Positions 1 to 12,097 are shown, counted from the first letter of the stretch. The stretch: DNA of 64,000 nucleotides from Hofstenia miamia (GCA_004352715.1 SCFE01000056.1:1288323-1352322); one strand, 5' to 3'. Program-made: numbers and translations. The notes: generated from the letters alone by a model not told the origin.

Positions 1-1039
1 TTGCAGCAAGTTGAACTCCAAGATGAGTGTGATGAGGCACAAAGTTCACAGGTAGCGGCAAATCAGAAGGGGGAGCCACAGAAAAGGAAATACCACATGT
101 CTTGGTAGTGCTAAAATCAAGATGGTTGACAGAGGACCAAGTAGAAAAGTGCTCAAGGTCAGAAAAAATGTTCGAAGCAAAAGACCAACCAAAATCAAAA
201 ATCGCAGTGTCGTCGACATACAGCAGGCAAGACGAGTTGAGAACAGAATGAGGGAGGTCGTTAATGGCAACGAGGAAGAAAAGAACAGCAAACACTGAGC
301 CTTGAGGGGCACAATTAGTAACGAGGACAGTAGAAGAGATAGATGAGTTGATTTTGACACAGTGGTGGCGATTGGTCAGGTAAGACTGGAATAGTTCGAC
401 AAAATCCACATCAAAACCAAATAAACGTAACTTGTCAAGCAGAATGGAATGAGGGAGGCGATCAAACGCTTTTGAGATGTCAAGAAAGATAATACAACCA
501 GGATCATTACTATCAGAGTGAAAGTAGCAGTTTTCGATCAGAGTGAGCGGGTTAGTAATCGTAGAGCGACCAGGAAGGTTGCCATGCTGAGAAGAAGAGA
601 TTAGGTGACGAATTTTTGGGAATACATAACGAAAAAGAAGGCGTTCGAAGATGATAGACAGTCAAGATAGAATAACTATTGGGCGGTAGGACGTGACCTG
701 CGAGGAGGGAAGCTGATTAGATTTTAACAGCGGAAAAATCCAAGATGTCTTCCAACAGGCGGGATAGCGCTTAGTGGAGCAAATGAAGGAGTAAAGATGC
801 TTTAAATGGATAGAAAGCGTGGAGAAGCTTTCATGAATTACAAAGGAAGGAACACCGTCAGGATAACAAGGACCAGACAACTTGCAAGATTTAAGCATGA
901 GAGAAATATCATGAGCGCTGAAGACCATATCACAAAGTCGGATTAGCAGGGAGGCAGCAGGCGGACCAGGGCACATGGAGACAGGTACAAAGAAGTTAGA
1001 GGCAAAATACGCGTTGAACAGATCAGCTTTCTCCAGGTC
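1..1039 (-). pseudogene. LINE reverse transcriptase domain
   Basis: The minus-strand frame shows, in order, the LINE RT landmarks: PDGVPSFV, a YPACWKTSWIFPLLKS stretch followed by SYRPI, a QHGNLPGRST segment, the FLDISKAFD motif A, the NCAPQGSV motif B and the YVDD catalytic box near 209-220. One in-frame TGA at 662-664 sits just after SYRPIVILS, so this copy is probably dead unless the stop is a sequencing error. The frame stays open to the window edge. Family and role are clear; activity is doubtful. Confidence 0.88.
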
Positions 1040-1981
1040 NNNNNNNNNNNNNNNNNNNNNNNNNNNNNNNNNNNNNNNNNNNNNNNNNNNNNNNNNNNNN
1101 NNNNNNNNNNNNNNNNNNNNNNNNNNNNNNNNNNNNNNNNNNNNNNNNNNNNNNNNNNNNNNNNNNNNNNNNNNNNNNNNNNNNNNNNNNNNNNNNNNNN
1201 NNNNNNNNNNNNNNNNNNNNNNNNNNNNNNNNNNNNNNNNNNNNNNNNNNNNNNNNNNNNNNNNNNNNNNNNNNNNNNNNNNNNNNNNNNNNNNNNNNNN
1301 NNNNNNNNNNNNNNNNNNNNNNNNNNNNNNNNNNNNNNNNNNNNNNNNNNNNNNNNNNNNNNNNNNNNNNNNNNNNNNNNNNNNNNNNNNNNNNNNNNNN
1401 NNNNNNNNNNNNNNNNNNNNNNNNNNNNNNNNNNNNNNNNNNNNNNNNNNNNNNNNNNNNNNNNNNNNNNNNNNNNNNNNNNNNNNNNNNNNNNNNNNNN
1501 NNNNNNNNNNNNNNNNNNNNNNNNNNNNNNNNNNNNNNNNNNNNNNNNNNNNNNNNNNNNNNNNNNNNNNNNNNNNNNNNNNNNNNNNNNNNNNNNNNNN
1601 NNNNNNNNNNNNNNNNNNNNNNNNNNNNNNNNNNNNNNNNNNNNNNNNNNNNNNNNNNNNNNNNNNNNNNNNNNNNNNNNNNNNNNNNNNNNNNNNNNNN
1701 NNNNNNNNNNNNNNNNNNNNNNNNNNNNNNNNNNNNNNNNNNNNNNNNNNNNNNNNNNNNNNNNNNNNNNNNNNNNNNNNNNNNNNNNNNNNNNNNNNNN
1801 NNNNNNNNNNNNNNNNNNNNNNNNNNNNNNNNNNNNNNNNNNNNNNNNNNNNNNNNNNNNNNNNNNNNNNNNNNNNNNNNNNNNNNNNNNNNNNNNNNNN
1901 NNNNNNNNNNNNNNNNNNNNNNNNNNNNNNNNNNNNNNNNNNNNNNNNNNNNNNNNNNNNNNNNNNNNNNNNNNNNNNNNN
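1040..1981. other. assembly gap (N run) inside the LINE
   Basis: N run between the endonuclease and RT halves of the LINE; it hides the middle of the polyprotein. Confidence 0.99.
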
Positions 1982-2319
1982 GAAGGAGGGTTGTAAACGC
2001 AGAGCAGAGAAACAATGTGGTCACTGAGAACAACAGCACAGCCACAACAGAAATCGAAGGATAATGAATCGAAAGAAATGGGACGGATGTCAAGGTTAGG
2101 AAGACGAGAGGCAATGAGAACACCACCATGGCGACCACTGGATCGATCCATACGAGAAAGAACTTTAAGAGTAGAGTTGGGAAAAACAACACTATCAGCA
2201 ATGGCAGGATCAAGCCAGGTTTCAGTGATGAAAATGAAGTCAACAGGAGACTGCAAGAAGAAATTGTAAAAGCTGAGACGACGGTTCAAAGTTACAAGAC
2301 TGTGGGCATTGGCAAGCAA
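1982..2319 (-). pseudogene. LINE AP-endonuclease domain
   Basis: The reading frame opens near 2366 and has its first Met at 2319. It encodes the N-terminal half of an exonuclease-endonuclease-phosphatase domain: an N-ANAHSL-type opening, the FITETWL motif that carries a catalytic Glu, and a GGVLIA segment. It then runs into the N gap. In LINEs this domain nicks the target DNA to prime reverse transcription. Catalytic residues from the C-terminal half of the domain lie in the gap and cannot be judged. No stop is seen in the visible part. Confidence 0.8.
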
Positions 2320-2675
2320 TACGGAAAAGCCAGAGTTACGGGGAGGAGGAAGATCAGAGTGAGATAGTCAGTCACGGCGAGGCGCATTACGGTGATGGGG
2401 CCAATATTTATCCCTAAAAAAATTAGGGGATATTTAGTACCTGTGCACCCGTAAACACAATGTAGAATGTGCTTGTATTCTGTAGTATCATGTTTTTGCT
2501 TAAATTTGAAAAAATCGCCAACAATTCGCTGTTTTCTAATACACAATAGTTTTTTCGTCATAGTACAAAGCTATTTATTCGAATTCCGGCACCTAAACAA
2601 AAAATGCGCGCAAAAAAATTGGTGGTAGTTGAAAACTTAGTTTTATCAAAAAAATACTTCAACTAGATGCATAAA

Positions 2676-2690
2676 TATATATATATATAA
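2676..2690. repeat. short (TA)n tract
   Basis: A run of alternating TA just before a TA-CAGTGGAACC sequence at 2705-2716 that resembles the end of a pogo/Tigger-like transposon. No partner end was found. Confidence 0.5.
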
Positions 2691-2883
2691 TGCTCTTTAC
2701 ATAATACAGTGGAACCCTGGTTTCAACATCGGTAACGTAACTCAAGTATTTAGCTAGTTTATAAAGAGATTTTCATAAAATTGGGAAAAATTGTAATTAA
2801 ATCAATGTAGCTTGAATAAGACTTAGTGACGCATACCAGAACAAAAATATGGTAGATTGGACTTAACATAATGGTCGGTGTAC

Positions 2884-2971
2884 CTTCACGTATTTTTGAG
2901 CGTAAGTCTTGATGCGTGGATTTTAAAACGGAAGTTAAATCCAATCTTTCAACATCTTGCGAATCCGCCAT
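2884..2971 (-). CDS. possible first coding exon, unidentified gene
   Basis: The minus strand has an ATG (2971-2969) opening a 29-codon segment, MADSQDVERLDL..., with charged, mostly helical-looking residues. It is followed by a GTACAC sequence (2883 down) that could be a 5' splice donor. The segment is the best-looking protein piece of a longer open frame (3148-2759) whose flanks are hydrophobic and AT-driven. No family is recognised. The following exon was not found between here and the LINE. It may be a true first exon of a gene whose intron was invaded by the LINE, or chance. Confidence 0.25.
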
Positions 2972-3030
2972 TTCAACTAAAACAGACCAAATACTTGAAT
3001 AAGTGGTAAAATATACAAAATGGCCCATCT

Positions 3031-3077
3031 GGATGTAATGTACCTCGTCTGCAGCCAAGATAAGGTACATTACATCC
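3031..3077. repeat. perfect 15-bp inverted repeat (hairpin)
   Basis: Arms 3031-3045 (GGATGTAATGTACCT) and 3063-3077 are exact reverse complements separated by 17 bases. It lies 60-100 bases upstream of the possible first exon at 2971. It could be a dyad binding site, a hairpin or a relic of an insertion; nothing in the sequence decides. Confidence 0.7.
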
Positions 3078-3148
3078 TTGTATTTTACTAAATACCCAGG
3101 AAAAGAACAACAACTTGATAACGCCATTATAATTTTACCCTTATACAA

Positions 3149-4343
3149 ATTCGACTGTAATAGAAAAGTAAACTGATTTCACAAAATAAAATCTATTAAT
3201 GCGTAAATTCTAGGAAAACGACTTAAAGTAAACGAAATGCAATAAGAAAAATCAAATGTTTTATTGAAGCCAAGCGTGAATTAAATTTTAATAAAATCGT
3301 AAGTTAGTGTTTGTTTTTTAAAAAGGACATTTGACAATATGCGCAAAAATAAGTAAAATCGAACAAGTTTTTAGGAAAAATTGACACAATGAGAAAAGTA
3401 AATATGTATTCCTATTTTCTTGCCGTTTCTTGTTAAAAGGATTAAATAGTGCAATAAGGAATAAGATACATATTGGAGGATATGTCAAAATTGAAAGACA
3501 TACAATTAATTAAACGAGACTCCTAAGAAAAAATAACAAATGAAAATAATTCAAAAAAAATGCAAAAACTCACTTAGTAGAGTGTTATTTACCTATAAAC
3601 ATTTGGGAATATGGCAATCCTTCAGAAATCTATGTTCGTGTTTATACAGGGTAGCTAATAAAGAATGATTTTTATGTGATATGTTTGTGTGTACAATAAT
3701 TATGCACCGTTTCTTCATTGGTTAATATTTATAGATACATATAAGTATTTTTATCTGACATCATTTTCAACATAACGGCGGCCTGCCACACTATGATTTT
3801 TCAGTAAGATGGATTTTGAGCAAAAATTTGGTGAAGGTCGTGTGATCGGAGGAATTCACCTTACCTCAACTCCATAGGCTACCATTTGAGGGGTACACTC
3901 AAAGCTAGAGTTGACTACAATTTTGTGCCAACAAGCTTGGAAGCATGAAGGCAAAGATTATACAAGAATTTCAAGTAATCTCGTTGCCAGAGATGGTCGT
4001 AGCGGTGACTAACTTAAATGGAAGATTGGCCTTGTTATTGAGCAAAATTTATTTATAATAATAAGATTAAAATGTCATTTTATGAGGCACCCTGTCGAAT
4101 TTAGCTGCATGTAAGAAAAAAATTTCAAATACAATATTTGCAATGGGTGCATTTATTAACAAATTATTTACATACCTAGTTAGCATGGGTAAATTAGATT
4201 TAATGAAGAAATTTTTAGCATTAAGCTGGATACTGACTATTGAAAAAGTCGACAAAAACAATTTATTAAAGGTACCAAATATTAAAACCTTTGTTAGATA
4301 ATATATAAAAATGTCCTATTGTGACCGATTGGAGCAAAGCTGT
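3149..4343. other. no gene recognised
   Basis: AT-rich DNA with only short open frames; no domain, repeat or RNA gene recognised. It holds the downstream flank of the SLC35F gene. Confidence 0.6.
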
Positions 4344-5917
4344 CTATATAAGCCCATTTTCGTCTTCTTCATCGGTGCGATGTTGAATTGTGACGTTACT
4401 GCCTATGATTTGTTGAGGGATTGGAACACTGCTATAAATAATTAATCCGAGGACAACTGCACAGAAAGCGACAATGTAAAGAACACTAAATTTGTACTTG
4501 AAAACAAATATTCCGATTACAAATAAATAGAAATCGGAAGAAAGAAGTGAAAGATTGACAAGAGTTGCATTACTAAGCTTCAATGTGAGAGGCATTAGAA
4601 TATAAAGGGTTAAAAGGCACACGGAATACATTGATTGCCAGCCAATAAACTGCCAGGAAAACTGCAGCGAATTCAATTCTTGCCTTTCAAAAATCATAAG
4701 TTGGGTGAAACTAATTATACTGCCAAAAAAGCCAACGAAGCCTAAAAACTCTGCCATCGAATATACCTTGGTCGTGTATTCCTCAGCAGTATTTGATACT
4801 CCATATAGAGAAGCCCCCAAAATCACAAGGAGATCACCTAAATAACAATCTCTGCAATTTCTGAATAATTCACTATATATATGTCATGCTTCATCTCCGA
4901 TTTGGAAAACACACCGCAAATCGAAAAAGGTCATAAATGCATAAATTATGTGATGGGCTAATTTTTACAACATGCTTGTATTTAAATAAAAATTTAACTA
5001 AAGCATGTAAAAACAATCAAAATGTGCAATCCTCTTGCATATGCGTTATTATAATTTCAATAGATCGGAATGGTACAGCATTCATGAAACAGACATTTTT
5101 TGTGAAACATAAAATTGAAATTAACAGCACTGAAAAATATATTAATCGCTCACATTAAACTATATATTAAATTAACAGATACTAAGATGACTTGAAGAAA
5201 TTTCTTAAAAATAAGGCTATTTCAAAGAATTATCAACCCAAATCTAATAGACTTACTCACCATAAAAAGGATGAGGTGGCCTTTGATGATTCGATGTTCG
5301 ATCAGTGAAATAATCTGCAAATATAAGAGCAAGCATTCCCACTACTGCAACACCTATTGCAATAAAATGAATAATTTTGTATCGCATTTTGAAAAATAAC
5401 ATGGACAACCCAACTACAACTATAATTGTGGAGCCATCCAAAACCTGAACGCTTGTTGATGTTGTCCATTGGTAAGACTTCACCAAAAAATAGTTAGCTT
5501 CTACATCGACAAGACCGATTAAAATGTAATACCACCAGCGAGAATGGACAATAGCTGCCATTGATTCTCCACTCTTTCGGAAAGCAAGATATGGAATAAA
5601 AATGACATCAAGTAAGACATAGTTTAAGAAACTTTGAGCTGTTGGACATTGAATCTTCAAACGTGGTTATTTACATTAATTACTATTAAGAAGGTTTATA
5701 AGATTAGTTGGGAATATTAAAAACTATTAGCATATTATTCTGTTAGATTAAAACCACATTTGACCTTCAACTGTTCTTCTAGTTTGGTACTGGCGACGTT
5801 AGTGCCGCAAATGCAAAGAGACAACAATTGACCGAAGGCTAGAGCTTGAAAAGCGTTCCAAGCATATAGTTTCTTAAGACGGCTGATTGTAGCATCCCAA
5901 AATATAGAAAGATGCAT
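4344..5917 (-). CDS. SLC35F2: SLC35F1/F2-family solute transporter, 3 exons
   Basis: Multipass membrane transporter of the SLC35F family in the drug/metabolite transporter superfamily. Exons are 5917-5765, 5654-5261 and 4837-4344, joined at GT-AG sites (phase 0, then phase 1), giving 346 residues. Family landmarks are AFGQLLSLCICGTNVAS (TM1), QSFLNYVLLDVIFIPYLAFR (TM2), VDVEANYFLVKSYQWTT, SVQVLDGSTI, the GDLLVILGASLYGVSN start of exon 3, EEYTTK, EFLGFVGFFGSIIS and the last pair of helices before a polar tail. Members are proposed to move small solutes such as queuine (SLC35F2); the substrate here is unknown. The start at 5917 follows a TTTTTAG tract, so a trans-splice site or an extra upstream exon is possible. 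No in-frame stop or frameshift is seen. Confidence 0.93.
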
Positions 5918-5918
5918 A

Positions 5919-6110
5919 ACAATTATAAAATCTAAAAATATTAAAATAATTATGCACTTAAAAAATTTCCTTGTTGATTAGAGGAGTAGTTTAGAATTAA
6001 TGATTAATAAACTTTTTGATAGTAAGAAATAATATTAATGGTTGTTCTTCAATCTTTCTAAACGCAAAGTTTACAATTATTAAAATATAAAATTAATAAA
6101 GAAATGTTTT
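5919..6110. other. intergenic, AT-rich
   Basis: Short AT-rich spacer between the SLC35F gene and the LINE 3' end; nothing recognised apart from a U-rich AG tract just upstream of the SLC35F ATG on the minus strand. Confidence 0.5.
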
Positions 6111-6420
6111 AATAATAATAATAATAATCAATGACTTTATTTAGCCGTTGAAGGCATACACAACAAAAAAATAAAAACAAGTCAAGTTTTACGGCAGCGA
6201 GGACAGTCACAGGAGATGAAATAGGAGCAAATGGAAGAGTAGCCGAAGTTGGAGAAGGGCTCAGCAAAGAGGAAAGCCATCAAAGATGCGTGGAAGCGCG
6301 GCGAAGAAATCAAGAAATGTTGCGCGGTTGGAGGTTAGCAAGTAATTAGCAGCTTAGCAGCAGTACAAGCAAAATTGAAAAACGAGTGAAGGGTGCGATG
6401 TTTCTTTGTACATAGATGAT
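6111..6420 (-). mobile_element. LINE 3' end with (ATT)n tail
   Basis: On the minus strand this reads as the C-terminal end of a LINE polyprotein. It has an HSFFNFACTAAKLL...FLISSPRFHASLMAFLF stretch and ends CDCPRCRKT-stop at 6184-6182. About 50 bases of 3' UTR, an AATAAA signal and a short (ATT)n tail at 6111-6128 follow, typical of CR1/Jockey-type LINEs. Composition matches the LINE at 1-2366, so the same family is likely. Internal stops show decay. The body is cut by the N run at 6458. Confidence 0.55.
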
Positions 6421-6457
6421 ATCACACAGTACTTCTTACAGTAACTTAAATCCCAGA

Positions 6458-6697
6458 NNNNNNNNNNNNNNNNNNNNNNNNNNNNNNNNNNNNNNNNNNN
6501 NNNNNNNNNNNNNNNNNNNNNNNNNNNNNNNNNNNNNNNNNNNNNNNNNNNNNNNNNNNNNNNNNNNNNNNNNNNNNNNNNNNNNNNNNNNNNNNNNNNN
6601 NNNNNNNNNNNNNNNNNNNNNNNNNNNNNNNNNNNNNNNNNNNNNNNNNNNNNNNNNNNNNNNNNNNNNNNNNNNNNNNNNNNNNNTATATATATAA
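6458..6697. other. assembly gap ending in (TA)n
   Basis: N run 6458-6686 followed directly by alternating TA. Like several gaps here, it stops at a TA microsatellite, which is the likely cause of the break. Confidence 0.95.
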
Positions 6698-8868
6698 ATA
6701 AATTAATAATTAAAATTTCATATAGCCGCTTTTCACAAAAACAAATATCTAGGAGAAAATTTAGACTACATTGACAATAGAATTACCACCGCCCTAAGCA
6801 CGTTAAATTTCAAACGCTTATAAGCCAGTACATTATTATTTAAAGTGACAAAACTACTAAGAAAATAATGACGCGGTTGTTCAAAGGCTGAACTCATTAG
6901 GAACGCACTTTTTCAAAATACTCGCAAAAATGAAACATTCTTTATTTTATAGAACTGCAGTATCCAATTTGAAATTTCCTTAATGCGATTATATCACGAT
7001 TCTCGAAATCAAAAAGTCTTCTCAGCTGATTTCGAGGCATTTTCCCATTCAACTCCCCATTGTAACAATCAGGGCAGTAACCTTTTGAGAATAGTCCGCG
7101 CACACTGCATAGTAGAGATAAAGAGAATTCATGCGACCAATCGCATTCGAATCTAGCTATAGTCTGGCCTTATAATATTAAATAAAAACGCTTTAGAAGC
7201 TTTTCTTTAGCCGAGTTCTCTGCATATAACACCACAACATCCACAACGAAGTACGAAGATTACAAAAAACATTTCCATTTCTTTTTAATGTCAGAAATAT
7301 ATACAAGAACTTAATTGGATTCAAATGATGAAAAATTTAAGACACATTGCCATTGTTAACGTAGCCTGCTTTGCTATTCGATTGCAACTATATTTCCCTG
7401 AGCATCCACTGACTACTAAGTACATAGTAACCAAGTTGTACGAATTCAGCAACCTGGAAGGCTAATACTATTGAGAATCTTTTCTTAGTTTCGTTAAATT
7501 ACCTCATTCGCAGCATTTAAAATCACTTAGATAACCAGTGGGAATTCCTTGTCATATTACAGTGCATGCATAGTTAATTCCATTGTTGAACGTTTAATAT
7601 TTAGTTAGTAAAATAAGAGCAAGCTATAACAATACCACTAATTTCACATAAAACAGTGCCTTCTCAAAAAGTGCACATGCATGCGAACGCATTGATCTCG
7701 ATTGCGGCATTACATTTTTTGAATCTATTTTTGAAGAGAGAAAGCAGAATTTTTTAAAAATTAGAAATATTGGACGTGAACGGCCAATAGTGAAATAAGT
7801 TCCAAAATAGTGTATTAGAACTTAGAAAATTTTCGCTCTGCTTGCAACTCATTTAAACAAACTAGAGCTATAAAGAAGCTGCCAATTTCGAATTATATAT
7901 ATAAATTTTACAAAGAAATCAATATATGTATTTCTTTTAAATGATATATCGCTCCAATTTAAGTTGAATAAAGAAAATATATGCAACCAAAAATACGCAA
8001 AGACTTCATACTGATATTGTACGGTAATTTACAATCTCAATTTGCACCTTAATCTTTATTCCTCCTAAACTAAACAACACTAAACTACAATTTTACTTAT
8101 AAATTTTTCAGCCAATCATTATCGATTGGCACTTAAAATGGATATGAAATTTCTCAAAACGAATACCAAATATAAGTATTTAAAAGAATGTACAGATTTG
8201 AAAAGATAAGGGTTTTGAACACTCAAAATGCAAAAGCCTCAACCCGGAATGACTATAAAATGAAGTCATTTTTCACTAAACACCATGGAATCTCAAATAA
8301 CTTGGAGCAATCTTTGTAAGAATCCTTGAACTACAATTCAAAATGTCAAAACTTGAATTCAGATTCATACTGAGTAAAAATAACACTGTGTGGCATAAAT
8401 GCTCCACTTCGATTTTGCAATGGGGGATTTTTACTAAAATTTAAATTTAAATATTTTTAGCCAAAAATATTAAATTTAGTACATATTCTTAAAAATGAAG
8501 CAACCATTAAAAAACATTTGCAAATTTTGCTGAAATTCACTATCCCTTTCTTGTGACTCTTGGCTGACTCTAAAAACAGTACCAACTGATGTACTTAACT
8601 TACCATTTCTTGTTCTCCCAGAAAAGGAAGAAAAGGATCAAGAAAAAGAATTAGAAAATTAATAAAATATACTATTCAATTTTAATCAATTTTAGAGCAA
8701 GTAAATGTCACCTATTTATTTAACAAAAAATTAAGAACAAATTGCTCCTTGTTGATTTTAGTTTATTGTAAGTTAGCACACAAAAGATATATTTGGTATA
8801 AGCAAAATCACAGCATGGCATGTACTTGTTTTAATTAAACATGTATGTAAAAATTCTAGTATTCATAG

Positions 8869-8870
<2 letters not shown>
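6698..8870. other. intergenic, no gene recognised
   Basis: About 2.2 kb of AT-rich sequence without open frames of note, known repeats or RNA genes that I can recognise. Confidence 0.6.

Positions 8871-8907
<37 letters not shown>
8871..8907. repeat. (AAT)n microsatellite
   Basis: Twelve uninterrupted AAT-type units ending exactly where an LTR fragment begins at 8909. The microsatellite replaces the expected 5' part of that LTR. Confidence 0.97.
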
Positions 8908-8908
8908 G

Positions 8909-9287
8909 GTTGATGAAATAAATTCTTTAGAATTACATTTTTCTTTATTTTGTTATACAGTTTGACTTATTAATTACAATGTCAACCTACCCAGATACCA
9001 ATTTTGGTTGTTCTTACATTGTTTATAGTTGTTTCATGCTTTTGGTTGTTGCAGCAACCACTAACATCATAATAACTGCTTGGGCAGATGCCCATTATCA
9101 ATCTTTGGAGAGATTGCTGTATGGCTTCATCACCTAAATAGTGAATAGTTAAATCTAGTTACATTGTGTTAATAGAAACAAAAGCCAAGCAGTATCTAAT
9201 CAGGTAAATCCCTACCCACAAAACTATGACTAGTGTTATAAAGTAGCAAGAGATAAATAGTAATGATGCCTGGTAGAGGATGTTACA
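8909..9287 (+). mobile_element. type C LTR, 5'-truncated copy
   Basis: The segment aligns by eye with the solo LTR at 33352-34499: the GTTTGA...ACAATGTCAA block, then GCCCATTATCAATC, GGCTTCATCACCTAAATAG, AAATCCCTACC, and the terminal GGTAGAGGATGTTACA ending at 9287. The left third is missing and an internal part is deleted. The gag homology of element E1 starts within about 15 bases, with no primer-binding site between. So this is read as an LTR inserted into E1 rather than E1's own 5' LTR. Confidence 0.7.
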
Positions 9288-9995
9288 CTTGTAAGGCAAC
9301 ATTACCAAAGTTCAATGGAAGGTTGGATGGCTACAACCTGGCATTTGTCAAAGGATTTTAGATGTTTAAGTTAACAATGGCAGAATGGAAAGTGAGTCAG
9401 CAAGCAGCAGCAGCGAGATTCCCATTATATTTAACAGGTGCAGCTTCCCAACATTACCTGTTGTTGGACACAGAAATGAAGAGGAATTATGAATTACTAA
9501 TTGGAGATTTTATAAACTATAATGAAAATGAGAGTTTTAAGAATCAATACCAAATAATCCTAAATGTAACCAACAAGTGGAACATCTATTAATGCTGAGC
9601 TCAAGTGAAAACAGATATTCCAAATACAATCTATTCTCATATATCTGCAAAGGAATGCAAGAAAGCATCAGGACACAGTTTGAAATAAAGTGCGACATAG
9701 ATGACAAGCTAGAAAAAATGATCTGAAAGGCAGTTGATATACAGGCAACCATTGAAAACAATGCACAGATATACAAGAAAGCTGCATGGCACAGAGAGGC
9801 ACCAACATGGAGAAACAATCTCAAACCATGTCCACCAAACAGAACATACAATGATATGAAACTGGAGAAAATCATAAAAATTAAAGGGAAAGATGGAAAA
9901 ACAAGAAAGGTGAGAGAAAAAGATGTCAAGTGCTATGGCTGTGGACAAAAGGGTCATAAAAACCTGACTGCCCTAAACAAATAAATGTAATCTGA
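9288..9995 (+). pseudogene. E1 Gypsy-type gag (capsid and zinc knuckle)
   Basis: Retrotransposon Gag, coating the element RNA. From 9288 the frame gives PKFNGRLDGYNL, a stop at 9359-9361, then MFKLTMAEWK...ARFPLYLTGAASQHY. This matches the capsid segment of E2 (FPLYLQGLAYNQY near 46600). After another stop at 9590 and frame changes come basic stretches and a CYGCGQKGHKN zinc knuckle near 9935-9965. The knuckle lacks its proper spacing because bases are lost before the final Cys. The N-terminal region is absent, cut by the LTR at 9287. It cannot make a full Gag. Confidence 0.82.
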
Positions 9996-10093
9996 GACAA
10001 GGAAGCATATTATGATGAAGAAGATATACTGCAAACAGAAGACAAAATGGATGAAACACTGCCAAACAATGAGGAGTTGGAAAAATAATCAGA

Positions 10094-10694
10094 GTGCCAA
10101 CTCATAAAAAGCATGCATCAATAATGATCCTGACAAACCTCAATACAATAAAAACAATTATGATATCAATCAATGGAGTAATGACAAATGTGACAATCAA
10201 CACTGGAGCAGCAACATTGATAATCAGGGATGAATGCATGATGAAACTAGGTTTCAAATGTGAAGATTTGAATAGTTGCAACAAAAGATTAATTAACACA
10301 TCAGGAGAATATATCAACACAAAAGGAATGATAAATGCAGTACAGATGAGAATTGCTAATACAACATTCAAACAGTCATTGGTAGTAGTGGACACACACA
10401 ATAACCTGTTGCCATATGAAGTCATTCTGGGTGACAATTTCTTGACAAGAAATGGGTGTGTCATCAACTACACAAACAGAACTATAAAGGTGAGAGAGGA
10501 AGAAATGGAAATCAAAGAAGAACAGGGGAAACATAAAATGATTATATTTGAATTGCAGGAAGATATCCATTTACAACCACATCAATGGAAGATGCACATG
10601 ATAGAAATGGAAGAAGCAATAACAGCTGACATAATGCTATATGACAACAAAGGCATTAACACTAAAAGAGTATCAATGCTGTCTAGCATTTGCA
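10094..10694 (+). pseudogene. E1 Gypsy-type aspartic protease and linker
   Basis: Retropepsin-like protease at the start of Pol. The open frame includes MISINGVMTNVTINTGAATL, where the catalytic box is NTGA in place of DTGA, so the catalytic Asp appears lost. It continues to a typical late ILGDNFL box (VILGDNFLTRNG) and a charged linker (EEEMEIKEEQ). The frame is open for about 200 codons until the N run at 10695. E2 has the homologous VNVTIDTGAAGSII with the normal DTGA at 45890 or so. Confidence 0.82.
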
Positions 10695-11199
10695 NNNNNN
10701 NNNNNNNNNNNNNNNNNNNNNNNNNNNNNNNNNNNNNNNNNNNNNNNNNNNNNNNNNNNNNNNNNNNNNNNNNNNNNNNNNNNNNNNNNNNNNNNNNNNN
10801 NNNNNNNNNNNNNNNNNNNNNNNNNNNNNNNNNNNNNNNNNNNNNNNNNNNNNNNNNNNNNNNNNNNNNNNNNNNNNNNNNNNNNNNNNNNNNNNNNNNN
10901 NNNNNNNNNNNNNNNNNNNNNNNNNNNNNNNNNNNNNNNNNNNNNNNNNNNNNNNNNNNNNNNNNNNNNNNNNNNNNNNNNNNNNNNNNNNNNNNNNNNN
11001 NNNNNNNNNNNNNNNNNNNNNNNNNNNNNNNNNNNNNNNNNNNNNNNNNNNNNNNNNNNNNNNNNNNNNNNNNNNNNNNNNNNNNNNNNNNNNNNNNNNN
11101 NNNNNNNNNNNNNNNNNNNNNNNNNNNNNNNNNNNNNNNNNNNNNNNNNNNNNNNNNNNNNNNNNNNNNNNNNNNNNNNNNNNNNNNNNNNNNNNNNNN
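10695..11199. other. assembly gap
   Basis: N run that hides the junction between E1 and the inserted LTR at its right side. Confidence 0.99.
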
Positions 11200-12097
11200 G
11201 CAGGTACTTTAAAATTTTTAAATAAATAGCTCAGAATTTAAGAGAATATTGATGAACAATAAATTCTTCAGAGTTTATTTTATTTTTCATTCTTCATTTA
11301 TCTGGTTTGATATTTAATAAAATGTTCAGCTAAGCAAGTTGTGTCAAGTAGTGGCTGGATTCCATCATGGGATCGATTTGAAGGGTCCTTGTGCCAGTCA
11401 CAAAACTGCACTTATGTTATGGTTAGGAGTTTTTCAATTCTTGCTTAGTCTGACTATCGATCTATACATGTATGAAATAATAGACGCTTGAAATGACTGG
11501 ATAGTCGAACCCTAGGAATGTTTATCTATTCTTAATAGTAGGAGACTTGACTATAATTGGCCGAATAAATGACTTTACATGTACTGTTATTAAATGTAAG
11601 TATAGGAAACTGCTAGTTACTAATTAATTCACTAAGCCAGTAATTTTACAGTAATGGCTACTTTGATATTATTTAAATGCAGTTAGTGTCAATTCCTGGT
11701 TGCTTTATTTAACCCAAACAACAAACACTTTACAAAATTGAGTTTAAGTCAGTTACAACTTGACATGAGTGCACGCACTGAGCTAAAGTAAGGTACACAT
11801 AATTAGTCCTTGTTGAGCTGAGATGGTGCAGTGGATTCATTCAGTTGTTCATGAAGGAGAGGAACTGTGATGTGGAGATCTGCTTCAGGCAGTAGCTCAT
11901 AGATGATTCGAAGAGGAAACATCACTTGGTATCGTCACCTAAATAGTGATGATTAGCATTTAATTAACCTAACTAGTTAAGTAGAAAGGAAAGGATTGGC
12001 GATTCATTAACGTAGTAACTCCTCACCCACAATTTACTGAACAGTGATTACTAACAATAATACACNGGTGCAAATGAGCCAGGTGGAGGATGTTACA
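11200..12097 (+). mobile_element. type A LTR inserted in E1 (left end in gap)
   Basis: The reverse complement of the solo LTR at 50329-51480 over most of its length: TAAATAAATAGCTCAGAA..., AACTTGTGTCAAGTAGTGGCTGGATTCC, AGGGTCCTTGTGCCAGTCAC, TAGGAGTTTTTCAATTCTTG, and a terminal GGTGGAGGATGTTACA ending at 12097. The first about 250 bases lie in the N gap. E1 coding sequence resumes directly after 12097. One N lies at 12066. Confidence 0.85.

Larger units (their letters stand above)
1..2366 (-). mobile_element. LINE (non-LTR retrotransposon), 3' part beyond window
   Basis: A minus-strand non-LTR retrotransposon with the usual endonuclease then reverse transcriptase order. The endonuclease half lies right of the N run at 1040-1981 and the reverse transcriptase half left of it. 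The element enters the window at its RT domain and continues past position 1. Base composition is clearly more GC-rich than the flanking DNA. The clade is probably Jockey/CR1-like from the endonuclease and RT style, but this was not tested. A separate 3' end at 6111-6420 looks like the same family. Confidence 0.85.

Noticed and set aside
2705-2716. TA-CAGTGGAACC as a pogo/Tigger transposon end
   Set aside because: No matching inverted end or transposase nearby; a short motif can occur by chance.
8909-9287. Type C LTR as the true 5' LTR of E1
   Set aside because: No primer-binding site follows it, gag lacks its N-terminus, and E2/E3 of the same lineage use type F LTRs.
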